From NCBI GenBank assembly GCA_002483465.1, contig DLHX01000015.1, positions 1 through 47,031 on the forward strand: a DNA stretch of 47,031 nucleotides. Direction: 5' to 3'. Each line of letters opens with the position of its first letter. Position 1 is the stretch's first letter. Made by a program: the position numbers and the translations under genes. Under the pieces are notes generated by a model. It searched no databases. It was not told the DNA's origin and was given only the letters and a program-made list of their open reading frames with translations. This document shows, piece after piece, positions 33,277 through 40,961 of this stretch. The DNA is from Micavibrio sp. UBA7657. GTDB lineage: Bacteria > Pseudomonadota > Alphaproteobacteria > Micavibrionales > Micavibrionaceae.

Positions 33277-34346
33277 GAGCATTTCAGCCAGGCTTCGTAT
33301 CCGCCGGCCATGTTGCTGACATTGAGATAGCCTTGCGCCCTCAAAATTTCCGCAGCCTGCTGGCCGCGCTTTCCTTTCTGGCAGTGCAGAATGATATCGC
33401 AGTCTGGCGGCAGATCCGGAATATCGCCCTGGGCCAAAGCGGAAAGAGGAATGTGCCGGGCGTTTTTTATATGCCCTGTGTCCCATTCTTCCTGTTCCCG
33501 GACATCGATAATCAATGCGGCTTCGTTTTCACGCACCTGCTGCGGCGTGACTTCAGATATAAAGCCACAGACGGGCGATGAGTATTGCAGAGAGATATCT
33601 TTTTTACTTTTTGAACACACCGGGCAATCGGGATTTTTTTGTAGCGTCAGAAGCCGGTTCTCCATGCTGTGCAGATCTATTGTCCATACCTTGCCGATCA
33701 GCGGACGGAAACTTTCATGTTCTACAATAATCTTGATTGCTTCCATCGCCTGGGCGGTTCCAATCATTCCGGCAACAGCTCCGATCACGCCCGCCTCCGC
33801 GCAATTGGGCACATAGCCTTTCGGCGTCTCCGGAAACAGGCAGCGATAGCAGGGCCCGCTCGGTGCGCCGAATACAGAAAGCTGTCCGTCAAAACCCAGT
33901 ATCGAGCCATATATAAAAGGCTTGCCGCATTTGACAGCAGCGTCGTTGATCAGGAACTTGGCAACGAAATTGTCCGTGCCGTCGATAATGATGTCATAGC
34001 TTTGAAATAATTCTTCTGCGTTTTTATCCGTAAGCTCGAACGGATAGGCTTCAATTTCTATATCCGGATTAAGCGCTTGCAGTCGTTCTTTTGCCGCTTC
34101 GGCCTTGTTCCGGCCAACTTGCTCCATGGTAAAAAGAATCTGGCGCTGAAGGTTGGTATCATCGACGGTATCGTAATCAACGATACCGATGCGGCCCACC
34201 CCTGCGGCGGCAAGATACAGTAAGGCCGGACAGCCCAACCCGCCCGCGCCGATGCAAAGAACGGAAGCGGAGGATAGTTTCTTTTGTCCTTCAGCGCCAA
34301 TTTCCGGCAAAACGGTCTGGCGGCTGTAACGGCTGTTTTCGCTCAT
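33273..34346 (-). CDS. moeB: MoeB-type adenylyltransferase with C-terminal rhodanese domain
   Basis: The E1-like domain (1-245) has RYSRQTVLPEIG, CIGAGGLGCPALLYLAAAG, NLQRQILF and DGTDNFVAKFLINDA, plus the zinc cysteines CYRCLFPE and CPVC. A rhodanese domain (265-357) carries the active Cys in ILHCQKGKRGQQA. It adenylates the C-terminus of MoaD, and the rhodanese part may supply sulfur, as in MOCS3/MoeZ. It completes the Moco pathway in the island. It runs opposite to the moa operon from its own promoter. Confidence 0.93.
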   Translation of the reverse strand: MSENSRYSRQTVLPEIGAEGQKKLSSASVLCIGAGGLGCPALLYLAAAGVGRIGIVDYDTVDDTNLQRQILFTMEQVGRNKAEAAKERLQALNPDIEIEAYPFELTDKNAEELFQSYDIIIDGTDNFVAKFLINDAAVKCGKPFIYGSILGFDGQLSVFGAPSGPCYRCLFPETPKGYVPNCAEAGVIGAVAGMIGTAQAMEAIKIIVEHESFRPLIGKVWTIDLHSMENRLLTLQKNPDCPVCSKSKKDISLQYSSPVCGFISEVTPQQVRENEAALIIDVREQEEWDTGHIKNARHIPLSALAQGDIPDLPPDCDIILHCQKGKRGQQAAEILRAQGYLNVSNMAGGYEAWLKCS

Positions 34347-34389
34347 GCCTTATATATAAGAGCACAGAAACAGTTTTCACAGTTTTTTA

Positions 34390-34554
34390 TCAGTCCGTTG
34401 CCGCGTTGCAGGACATTTCTTCTTTCATCAAAAGTTTGGGCAAGCCTTTGCAATTAAATATTCTTTGGGTATAAGCCGTCTCATGGCAAATATTTGTCGG
34501 TTTAGGACCTTCGTTAGGGACAGCGTAATCCTTTTTTAAGGCTTGTGCGCACAT
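34390..34554 (-). CDS. Small Cys-containing protein behind an FNR box
   Basis: The 54-residue ORF starts at ATG 34554 with AAGGAG seven bases ahead. It has four Cys (Met-Cys start, ICHE, FNCKG, MSCNA), no signal peptide and no membrane segment. An FNR box at 34617-34630 lies about 63 bp upstream, so anaerobic expression is likely. I recognise no family. The spaced Cys could bind metal or act in redox sensing. Confidence 0.6.
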   Translation of the reverse strand: MCAQALKKDYAVPNEGPKPTNICHETAYTQRIFNCKGLPKLLMKEEMSCNAATD

Positions 34555-34616
34555 TGTTTTCTCCTTTTGAAGGTGCAAGGGCGCTAGCAGTAAAACATAG
34601 CTTGACCAAGAGAAAC

Positions 34617-34630
34617 TTGATTTGGGTCAA
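34617..34630 (-). promoter_or_regulatory. FNR box of the small Cys protein
   Basis: TTGAT-TTGG-GTCAA has one mismatch. Minus-strand TATGTT (34594-34599) or TTTTAC is a possible -10. Confidence 0.6.
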
Positions 34631-34635
34631 GAGTT

Positions 34636-34875
34636 TTATATTTTCTTCTCGAGATGATTTAAAATATCGCCCAATTTGAGATTGAGAGCTCTCGCAATTT
34701 TAACGCAAGTTAGAAGGGTAGGCATTCTTTTATGAGCCTCCATAAAGCTTATGGCAGCTCGGCTAAGGCCGGTCTTTTCAGCCAGTTTATCATGAGAAAT
34801 GCCTTGCTCTTTGCGCGCCTTTCTCAGCTCGTCGATCACTTTCTCTACAAGTAATTCTGAATATTTATTCCGCAT
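34636..34875 (-). CDS. XRE-family HTH regulator
   Basis: The 79-residue protein is a single Cro/C1-type helix-turn-helix (about 12-70) with SHDKLAEKTGLSRAAISFMEAHKRMPTLLTCVKIARAL (HTH at 25-45). There is no effector domain. It diverges from the nuclease-like gene at 34982, with an 18-bp perfect palindrome between them, the usual layout of an autoregulated switch. Confidence 0.88.
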   Translation of the reverse strand: MRNKYSELLVEKVIDELRKARKEQGISHDKLAEKTGLSRAAISFMEAHKRMPTLLTCVKIARALNLKLGDILNHLEKKI

Positions 34876-34910
34876 AGCAACAATAATTGCGGACTTGATA
34901 TCAGTTTAAT

Positions 34911-34928
34911 ACGTAACTATAGTTACGT
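34911..34928. promoter_or_regulatory. Perfect 18-bp palindrome, likely XRE operator
   Basis: ACGTAACTATAGTTACGT is fully self-complementary. It sits 36 bp before the XRE start and 54 bp before the divergent nuclease-like gene, so it could repress both. Confidence 0.7.
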
Positions 34929-34981
34929 TATGATTGAGATTTGCCATTATACTGGAAAAACCCCGCTAAAAGACCGCTAGA

Positions 34982-36211
34982 ATGAATTTTAATCCAGCCA
35001 TTATCGGCAATCTTGCGCAGAGCGATCAGAACTTCTCAGCGCTGGAATCCGTGCCGCTTGACAAGCCGCCCTATAACGAAGACTGGCTGCAGAACCTGAT
35101 CCATGACAACCCCGGCCTAATCCCGGCCAGCGAAATTGAAGCCTGCTTCGATAATCTCGTGCCGGTCCTGCGCGAATTTACCTTGCCGTCAGGTTATCTC
35201 GATAATTTCTATGTCACGCCGGAAGGATATCCGGTCCTGGTCGAAGTTAAGCTCTGGAAGAACCAGGAGGCGCGGCGCAAGGTCGTCGCCCAGATTCTTG
35301 AATACGCCAAGGACTTCGCTGCGCTTTCATATGAAGACATTAACCGCGAAATCCGCAAGCAGCTTAAAAAACAAAAATGGGGCGAAAATCCGCTGCATGA
35401 AATCGTATCTGCTCATGTTTCCGCGCCGCCTGATGAAACCATTTTCGTCAACCGCGTCTCCCGCAACCTGCGCGAGGGACGCTTCCTGCTTCTCGTGCTG
35501 GGTGATGGCATTCGTGAAGAGATGGCTGCGCTTGCTGGCTATCTAATGCAGCATTCTTTACGCTACGCCTTCGGTATGGTTGAAATCCGGCTCTATAGGC
35601 TGCCGGACGGCTCGCACCTAGCCCTGCCACGCGTCCTTGCAAAAACCCAGACCATTGAACGTCACGTCACGGTGGTGACGACGCAAGGCGATGGCATCAA
35701 GATCACAGCCAACACCCCGGTCATCAGCGAGCGCGTTGAAAAAACCTCGCTCTCTACTGATGAATTCTACGACCTCATGGCCCGGCACGATCCGCAGAAC
35801 GTCGTCTGGGTGAAGAATCTCATCGCCGCGCTCTCTGACCTACCGATCGACGTGCAGACCGGCAGCAAGGGCGAGTCCTTGATGCTGAAAGCCCCTGTAC
35901 CCGATGGCGGTCAGATTCAATTCATGCTTTTTACACCTACCACTGTGCAATTCTGGGGGATCCCGAATAAAAACTGGAAGGACCCGGCCTGGCAGCGCCT
36001 TGCCAATGCCTGGCTGGAGCGTATTACCAGGCTGGCGCCCGGCGCAAGTATTAAGACCTTCAGCAGCGGCGCCGACATCAAGCATAACGACAAGCCATTG
36101 CCGATCAGCCTTATCCGCGGTAAGACGAATGACCTGGCAGATGCGATCCGCCAGGCCATCCGCGATACTGAAAGCTATTACGCCGCGAACGGTGTGCAGC
36201 AAGCCGCCTGA
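34982..36211 (+). CDS. PD-(D/E)XK nuclease-like protein of unknown role
   Basis: The 409-residue soluble protein has, near residues 75-105, a strand-helix block YLDNFYVTPEGYPVLVEVKLW then NQEARRKVVAQILEYAKD. The D ... E-x-K spacing is that of PD-(D/E)XK nucleases of the NucS/DUF91 type. The C-terminal half (about 230-400) is a second unrecognised domain, possibly for binding a partner. It has no good ribosome site and diverges from an XRE repressor. Position next to a DNA methyltransferase in an element suggests defence or element maintenance, which is inference. The codons look more GC-rich than the moa genes. Confidence 0.65.
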   Translation: MNFNPAIIGNLAQSDQNFSALESVPLDKPPYNEDWLQNLIHDNPGLIPASEIEACFDNLVPVLREFTLPSGYLDNFYVTPEGYPVLVEVKLWKNQEARRKVVAQILEYAKDFAALSYEDINREIRKQLKKQKWGENPLHEIVSAHVSAPPDETIFVNRVSRNLREGRFLLLVLGDGIREEMAALAGYLMQHSLRYAFGMVEIRLYRLPDGSHLALPRVLAKTQTIERHVTVVTTQGDGIKITANTPVISERVEKTSLSTDEFYDLMARHDPQNVVWVKNLIAALSDLPIDVQTGSKGESLMLKAPVPDGGQIQFMLFTPTTVQFWGIPNKNWKDPAWQRLANAWLERITRLAPGASIKTFSSGADIKHNDKPLPISLIRGKTNDLADAIRQAIRDTESYYAANGVQQAA

Positions 36212-36215
36212 GCCC

Positions 36216-36554
36216 CTATATCGGGTTGATCCAATACAGGTTCTTCAGAAGATAGATCAGGTTCTTCGTCGCTGCGCTCTTACCCTTCATCGATTCATTG
36301 AGCAATTGCTGAATAACCGCCTCCTTCTTGGTCATCTCGACCTTTTCCCCCTTGGTAACAAGCGTTACCTTCTCGTTGAGAACGTCTTCGATGACCTGAT
36401 GCAGAACCTTGTTAGGCGGTCTGCCTTTGGGGTTACCGGACTTACCCTTCTTGAACTGGGTACTCTTCGGCGGGCTGGCATAGCCCACAGGAGGAGATTC
36501 CAGGTCTTTCGCAGGGCCTTGCGTTGGTTCCTCAGAGTTTGACACAGGGTTCAT
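36216..36554 (-). CDS. DUF5681 domain protein
   Basis: The 112-residue basic protein has the DUF5681 signature SPPKSTQFKKGKSGNPKGRPPNK near residues 28-50, split by a Pro-rich linker from a helical C-terminus. Such proteins occur beside terminase or methyltransferase genes in prophage-like regions; function unknown. The start at 36554 has AGGAGG five bases ahead. It overlaps the end of the methyltransferase by 23 bp, so the two are coupled. Confidence 0.82.
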   Translation of the reverse strand: MNPVSNSEEPTQGPAKDLESPPVGYASPPKSTQFKKGKSGNPKGRPPNKVLHQVIEDVLNEKVTLVTKGEKVEMTKKEAVIQQLLNESMKGKSAATKNLIYLLKNLYWINPI

Positions 36555-37943
36555 CGACGCCTCCTGCTGCAAGGAATTCACTACGTTCTTTGAAAGTCGC
36601 GCCCGTTTTGAGATGCACGGCATTCTTGCCGGTTACACGCTGCCAGCGCCGGATCGCGACATCCACATAGCGGGGCTCGTACTCAATCGCCCGCGCGGCG
36701 CGCCCCGTGCGTTCAGCAGCGATCAGGATCGTACCGCTGCCGGCGAAGGGATCAAGAATAATCCCGCCCCGGTGGCTGCAATCGCGGATGGCATCCGCAA
36801 TCAAGCTTACAGGCTTGACCGTCGGATGCAGCGCGAGCTGTTTAAAGCCTTTGCCGGTGAAGGTATTAACGCCTGGATAGCTCCAGACGTTGCTGCGATA
36901 GCGTCCATGCTGGCCCAATTGAAAGTTATTGATATGCGGGGCCTTGCCATGCTTGAACGCAAAGATCAGCTCGTGCTGGGAGCGGTAGAATGTGCCCATG
37001 CCGGCATTATCTTTGCCCCAAATGCACAACTGACGCAGCTTACCGAACACCTGTTCACCGGCATCCAGCATCTCGCGCATGTGCCGCCAGTCCATGAAGC
37101 AATATACGATCGCTCCTTCCTGACAGTACGATGCGATATTTCCGCAAGACCGGGCCAGAAAGTCGGTAAACTCACCCGAAGTCATCTCGCCGCTTGCCAT
37201 CGCGAATTCCTTGTGCTTCGTCTTCCACTGCCGCAGACATGGCCGTTGACCGGCACGTTATACGGCGGATCGGTGATGCACATCTGCGCAAGCTCGCCAT
37301 CCTTCATGAGCGCTCCGTATGATGCCACATGCGTGGAATTGCCGCAGAAGATCCGGTGATCATCCAGACGCCAGACATCATCCAGCTTTGCAACAATCAT
37401 CTCCTCGGCGATATCCTCAGGCTGAAGATTTTCCTGATCGGTGTCCTCCGGGGCGGCGGCGCTATCGATCATGATATCGATTTCCGCCGTGCTGAAGCCC
37501 GTCGTCTCGACATGGAATTCTTCATCGAGCAGGATTTCGATCTCGTTCAGCAGGAGATCTTTATCCCAGGCCGACATCTGCGAGATTTTGTTATCAGCCA
37601 GCACGTAAGCCCGCTGCTGGGTCTTGGTCAAGCCTGTCGCCGTAATAGTCGGCACTTCTGTCAGTTCTAGCCGTTTAGCCGCTTCCAGACGGCCATGACC
37701 TGCCAAAACCACGCCTTCTTCGTTCGTGATAATAGGCACGCGGAAACCCAGTTCCTTGATCGAAGCCATCAAGGCCACGATTTGCTTGTCGCTGTGGGTT
37801 CTGGGGTTGCCCTCCCACGGGATCAGATCAACCGGCTTGCGCTGAATAATCTGCGCGTTCTGCAGGTTTTCTATCTTCGGGGTCTCCGCGGATTTTACAG
37901 GAGCTTTAGTCTTCGCCTTAGGCGCTTTGGTTTGTGTAGACAT
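36532..37943 (-). pseudogene. ParB-domain DNA methyltransferase, -1 frameshift
   Basis: Two overlapping frames form one 470-residue protein. The N-terminal ParB/Srx-like domain (about 45-150: GNPRTHSDKQI, VLAGHGRLEAAKRL) is followed by an N6/N4-type methyltransferase with DPPYNV in the first frame and DPFAGSGTILIAAERTG in the second. The order DPPY then FxGxG fits the beta class. The break is after GHVCGSG: one A is missing in the GGAAAGACG expected for GSGKTKHKEFAMASGEM, near + strand 37223. Start at ATG 37943 after AAGGA. If real, the shift removes the AdoMet-binding half. Confidence 0.88.
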
Positions 37944-38532
37944 CGTAGTTTTCCTTCTAAACGGACCGATGAATACCGATAGAAAGCGCGCGCACTTCAC
38001 AATGAAGCCGCGGTCTTTGGTCTTAATCTTTCGGTATTCACGTACCGCCGAAGAATCTACAGTGCCGTATCAAACGACATGTCTATTTCGGCGCCAGCAT
38101 TCTTGAAAAAACTTATGTCTCAACAATACTGGCGGCACATGTAAGGTTAATAATAGATTATTTTAAAAAAATTTCAAGAAATTTTTAGGTTCGCGATGTC
38201 AAGTGTAAATTCTGTCAAGGTGGAAATGGTTTATCTGCACCGTAGTGGAAACACACTGGTTACCGCCGATGTTTTTGAAGTGACCATCGAAGGAAGGACA
38301 GTTTCGGTTCTCCAATTATAAAGTCCGATCCTTGAAAATTCCCTGTTACCATTTATTGCCGTTTCAAAACGGTAATACGTGAAGCCCTTGATGATCCTTG
38401 GATTTTTGACGGCACTCTCGGTTTGGTCATAGTAGAGAGGCCCTAAAAGGGTGGTTTTCGATAAGTTTTCCCTGTTAATTCGCTGTAAAACAGGGAATTA
38501 TACTGAGAATAGTTGGGGGATGACTGCCCTCA
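37944..38532. other. Right end of element 1, no clear gene
   Basis: This roughly 590-bp stretch holds the methyltransferase promoter region, AT-rich DNA (38140-38190), a weak 41-codon + strand ORF (38196-38321, no proper ribosome site) with repeated GTGGAAA words, and a cluster of TTCCCTGTT repeats near the attachment site. I see no gene I would defend. Confidence 0.6.
38339..38497. repeat. TTCCCTGTT repeats near the right end
   Basis: TTCCCTGTT at 38339-38347 and 38468-38476 are direct repeats; AACAGGGAA at 38489-38497 is inverted to the second and forms a 9-bp stem with a 12-base loop. They lie 36 to 194 bp from the right attachment repeat and may be recombinase or host-factor sites. Confidence 0.5.
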
Positions 38533-38548
38533 CTGCCATTCAGTCCGG
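38533..38548 (+). repeat. Putative attR of element 1 / attL of element 2
   Basis: CTGCCATTCAGTCCGG is identical to 2033-2048, 36,500 bp apart. No tRNA precedes this copy. Confidence 0.75.
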
Positions 38549-38582
38549 CTTCTCCAGCCATATGAGAGAAAGTCGTAAAGAA

Positions 38583-38604
38583 GCCCGCTAAATGCGGGCT
38601 TTTT
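38583..38604 (+). terminator. Terminator at the left end of element 2
   Basis: GCCCGC-TAAAT-GCGGGC plus TTTTT, matching 2083-2105 base for base in the stem and loop. Confidence 0.8.
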
Positions 38605-38620
38605 CATGGCTTGTTTTTAA

Positions 38621-38692
38621 GCGGACTTGGAGAAAGGGAAAAATACGTGGCGATACCGTCATTTTTCTCAGAATAGGCATGCGCAAGTCCGC
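38621..38692. repeat. Conserved long dyad, element 2 copy
   Basis: GCGGACTT (38621-38628) and AAGTCCGC (38685-38692) with inner GAGAAA/TTTCTC, as at 2121-2192, while the loop sequence differs. Confidence 0.6.
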
Positions 38693-38749
38693 TCGATTTG
38701 CGGCTTAAGCATCTTGATGCGAGAATAGGATTTTACAAAATTCGGGAGG

Positions 38750-40300
38750 TTAGATGATAGTCAGGCTTTCATTAATAAGCCGGGCAATATAGCGCGAATC
38801 GGTCCTTTCTGCTGATGCGATTTCACCCAGGGTCTTGCCGCCGAAATACATACCGCGCCACGCAACGCCTTTGATCCAGTTCTGGACTTCATGTTCCGGT
38901 CGGTTGAAGGGATCGCTCTTCGAAAGATTCTCGTGAATCCCATCAATCATAATAGCCCCATTTTTGCTACGTGAAGCGACATAAGAAGTTGTAAAAGTGA
39001 AGTCGGTGGAAACATCCGGCAAGCTTAAATGTAATTCTTGTCTCAGCGCGGAAGTGAGCATGGCGCTGTTTATGGTGATTGTTAGGACGTCGTAAGAAAT
39101 AACGATCTTCTGGATAGTTGTCCGAATAACGTCATCTATATTGATGTCTTCTCGATGAGCTAATATATGAGCAATCTCGTCGTAATTTTTTACAAATTCA
39201 ATACCCAGAATTTCCGCTATCCTTTCTGGTTTTATAAACTGATCGGCGATTGTTTTCCTTACAAGATCTTCAATCTCACTGGCTGGTAATCGAGCCAGTA
39301 GGCCTTTGGGGTGACTGCGGTACTGCAGTAGATTCTGACTCACATAATATCGATAGCATTTTCCAGCTTTATTCGTATGCATAGGAGAATAAAGCGTACC
39401 CTCATGATCGAAGAGTTTTCCTGTCAGTAAACCGTTCTGCTTTCTTTGGGTTGAATAGCAGGCTCTATTTTCCTTTAACTTCGCCTGCGCTCGATCCCAT
39501 AAATCCTGGGGGATAATGCCTTCGTGTAGGCCATCATAGACTTGTCCCTTGTGCCGGATTTTCCCGATATAAACCGGGTTGCTCAAAATAGCGTATAAAG
39601 CGCCACGACTATAAGAAGACCCCCCATGTTGTTTTCTTTTGGAAGAAACCCAAGTTGGAGAAACAACATTGCTTTTTCTGAGTTCCAAAACCAGGTTTTT
39701 TACGTTACCTAACGCTATATATCGTTCATAGAGCATGATCACGAAAGGGATTTCGTCTTTTTTCGGAATGAGACATTTATTAACTCTTTCGTAGCCCACG
39801 GGATTATGCCCGCCGAGCCAAATGCCCTTCTTTTTACTGGCAGTGATTTTATCGCGCACCCGCTCACCGATAACCTCTCGCTCGAATTGTGCAAAAGAAA
39901 GAAGAACGTTTAGAGTGAGGCGTCCCATGGATGTCGTCGTGTTAAAAGATTGAGTGATGCTCACAAAGGTAACGCCATATTGATCAAAAATCTCAACCAG
40001 CTTTGAAAAGTCCATTAGCGAGCGCGTCAAGCGGTCGATCTTATAAACAACGACTGTATTTATTTTTCCTGCCTTTATATCTGCGAGAAGCTTTTGCAGG
40101 GCAGGACGTTCGATGTTGCCGCCAGAGTAGCCTCCATCATCATAAAGATCAGGCAATGCGGTCCAGCCCTCAGCTTTTTGGCTTGCGATGTAAGACAGAC
40201 ATGCTTCTCGCTGGGCATCCAGAGTATTGAAATCTTGCTCTAGGCCTTCTTCGGTAGATTTTCTGGTATAGACTGCACAGCTTTTGACGAGAAGTTTCAT
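38750..40300 (-). CDS. Large serine recombinase of element 2
   Basis: The 516-residue paralogue of the 2250-3800 gene has the same domains: resolvase with YTRKSTEE and DRLTRS, Recombinase domain with NPVGYERVNK and SRGALYAILSNPVYIGK, and a Cys-less ribbon region. Residues 1-185 are almost unchanged between copies, while about 370-450 differ strongly (for example IEFVKNYDEIAHILAHRED against IDATKNYDTIVHISTHWKN). The ATG at 40300 overlaps the DUF2924 stop; GGAG precedes it. All catalytic motifs are intact. Confidence 0.95.
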   Translation of the reverse strand: MKLLVKSCAVYTRKSTEEGLEQDFNTLDAQREACLSYIASQKAEGWTALPDLYDDGGYSGGNIERPALQKLLADIKAGKINTVVVYKIDRLTRSLMDFSKLVEIFDQYGVTFVSITQSFNTTTSMGRLTLNVLLSFAQFEREVIGERVRDKITASKKKGIWLGGHNPVGYERVNKCLIPKKDEIPFVIMLYERYIALGNVKNLVLELRKSNVVSPTWVSSKRKQHGGSSYSRGALYAILSNPVYIGKIRHKGQVYDGLHEGIIPQDLWDRAQAKLKENRACYSTQRKQNGLLTGKLFDHEGTLYSPMHTNKAGKCYRYYVSQNLLQYRSHPKGLLARLPASEIEDLVRKTIADQFIKPERIAEILGIEFVKNYDEIAHILAHREDINIDDVIRTTIQKIVISYDVLTITINSAMLTSALRQELHLSLPDVSTDFTFTTSYVASRSKNGAIMIDGIHENLSKSDPFNRPEHEVQNWIKGVAWRGMYFGGKTLGEIASAERTDSRYIARLINESLTII

Positions 40301-40755
40301 GCCGTCTCCTTAATCGCCCGCGGATTTTTAACGCCGAAGAATGTCCAGCCATTCCACCGAGTTCCAGTGATATGCGACGCAATTGCGGAAAGGCTTGAAT
40401 ATTTTTTTCCTTCGTATTCAAAAAAGCCACTCTTAACGATCACGGCATGACGTTTGCCTTTCCATTCCTTGACAAGCTGGGTTCCGGATTTAATTTGAAG
40501 TTGTCGCGCTGCACCTACAGATTTGTTTCGTTTATAGGCTTTTACAAGATGATCTAGTTTTTCTTTCTGTTCATAATTCATGCCGTCACCATTCGCTTCG
40601 CGGATTTTATAGAGGAGCGCGGCAATAAGCATTTTTTTGCTGATGTATTTATGAGGCTTTAATTTCCATGCGCTCAACCAGTGCTTTCTAAGTTGCTCGA
40701 TAGGCATTTTTTCAAGATTTTGGTGTGTTAAATCCTGATAATTTTGTTGCTGCAT
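40297..40755 (-). CDS. DUF2924 family protein of element 2
   Basis: The 152-residue paralogue of 3797-4252 (one residue longer at the C-terminal end, AIKETA) has the same core (GTQLVKEWKGKRHAVIVKSG, YSSLSAIASHITGTRWNGWTFFG). It is coupled to the recombinase by ATGA, and GGAG lies upstream of its ATG. Confidence 0.9.
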   Translation of the reverse strand: MQQQNYQDLTHQNLEKMPIEQLRKHWLSAWKLKPHKYISKKMLIAALLYKIREANGDGMNYEQKEKLDHLVKAYKRNKSVGAARQLQIKSGTQLVKEWKGKRHAVIVKSGFFEYEGKKYSSLSAIASHITGTRWNGWTFFGVKNPRAIKETA

Positions 40756-40801
40756 GCAGTTTCTCCTTTCTATGCATGCACGCTTCCTTTCGATAAGAAG
40801 T

Positions 40802-40825
40802 CCAGTTTTTTAATCAAAAAATTGG
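40802..40825. promoter_or_regulatory. Dyad upstream of the element 2 recombinase operon
   Basis: CCAGTTTTT and AAAAATTGG (one mismatch) around TAATCA, same length and place as 4299-4322. Confidence 0.5.
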
Positions 40826-40932
40826 CTATTTTCGCGCTAAAAAAGCGGATTCTTACAAATACTGCCATTAACCAGATGATTCTTCCTTTCTTTTTACTGT
40901 AAATATTAGAAAAATCAGTTGTTTAGACTTTC

Positions 40933-40961
40933 TTGACCAGGAATGGTATATAATGAGGGCA
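40933..40961 (+). promoter_or_regulatory. Possible promoter at the start of the copper cluster
   Basis: TATAAT at 40949-40954 is a perfect -10 only seven bases before the ATG at 40961, so transcription may begin at the start codon (leaderless). ACCA-GGAA-TGGT (40936-40947) is a small dyad just upstream and could be a regulator site. The -35 is unclear: TTAGAC at 40923 would need a 20-bp spacer, as in MerR/CueR-type promoters. Confidence 0.4.

Larger units (their letters stand above)
2033..38532. mobile_element. Element 1: 36.5-kb integrated island with nitrate respiration and Moco genes
   Basis: It is bounded by the 16-bp direct repeat at tRNA-Trp. A serine recombinase with a DUF2924 partner lies at the left end reading toward the attachment site. 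The spacing between matching points of the two left ends is exactly 36,500 bp (repeat 2033/38533, hairpin 2121/38621, recombinase stop 2250/38750, recombinase start 3800/40300). Cargo: porin, hmp, sirB2-like, nrdD/nrdG, ubiM-like, moeA, Crp/Fnr, narK1-K2-GHJI-ppiC-hemN-nnrS, a Cys-rich hexapeptide-repeat protein, a second Crp/Fnr, moaA-moaCB-moaD-moaE-mobA-DUF7009-TSUP, moeB, then an XRE/nuclease-like/methyltransferase segment. No conjugation genes are visible, so transfer would need help. Boundaries rest on the repeat only. Confidence 0.75.

Noticed and set aside
38196..38321. 41-codon ORF near the right end of element 1
   Set aside because: It has no ribosome site and no recognisable family; it could be a remnant but I would not annotate it.
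40933..40938. TTGACC as a -35 for the copper cluster
   Set aside because: Only ten bases separate it from TATAAT, too short for a sigma-70 promoter.
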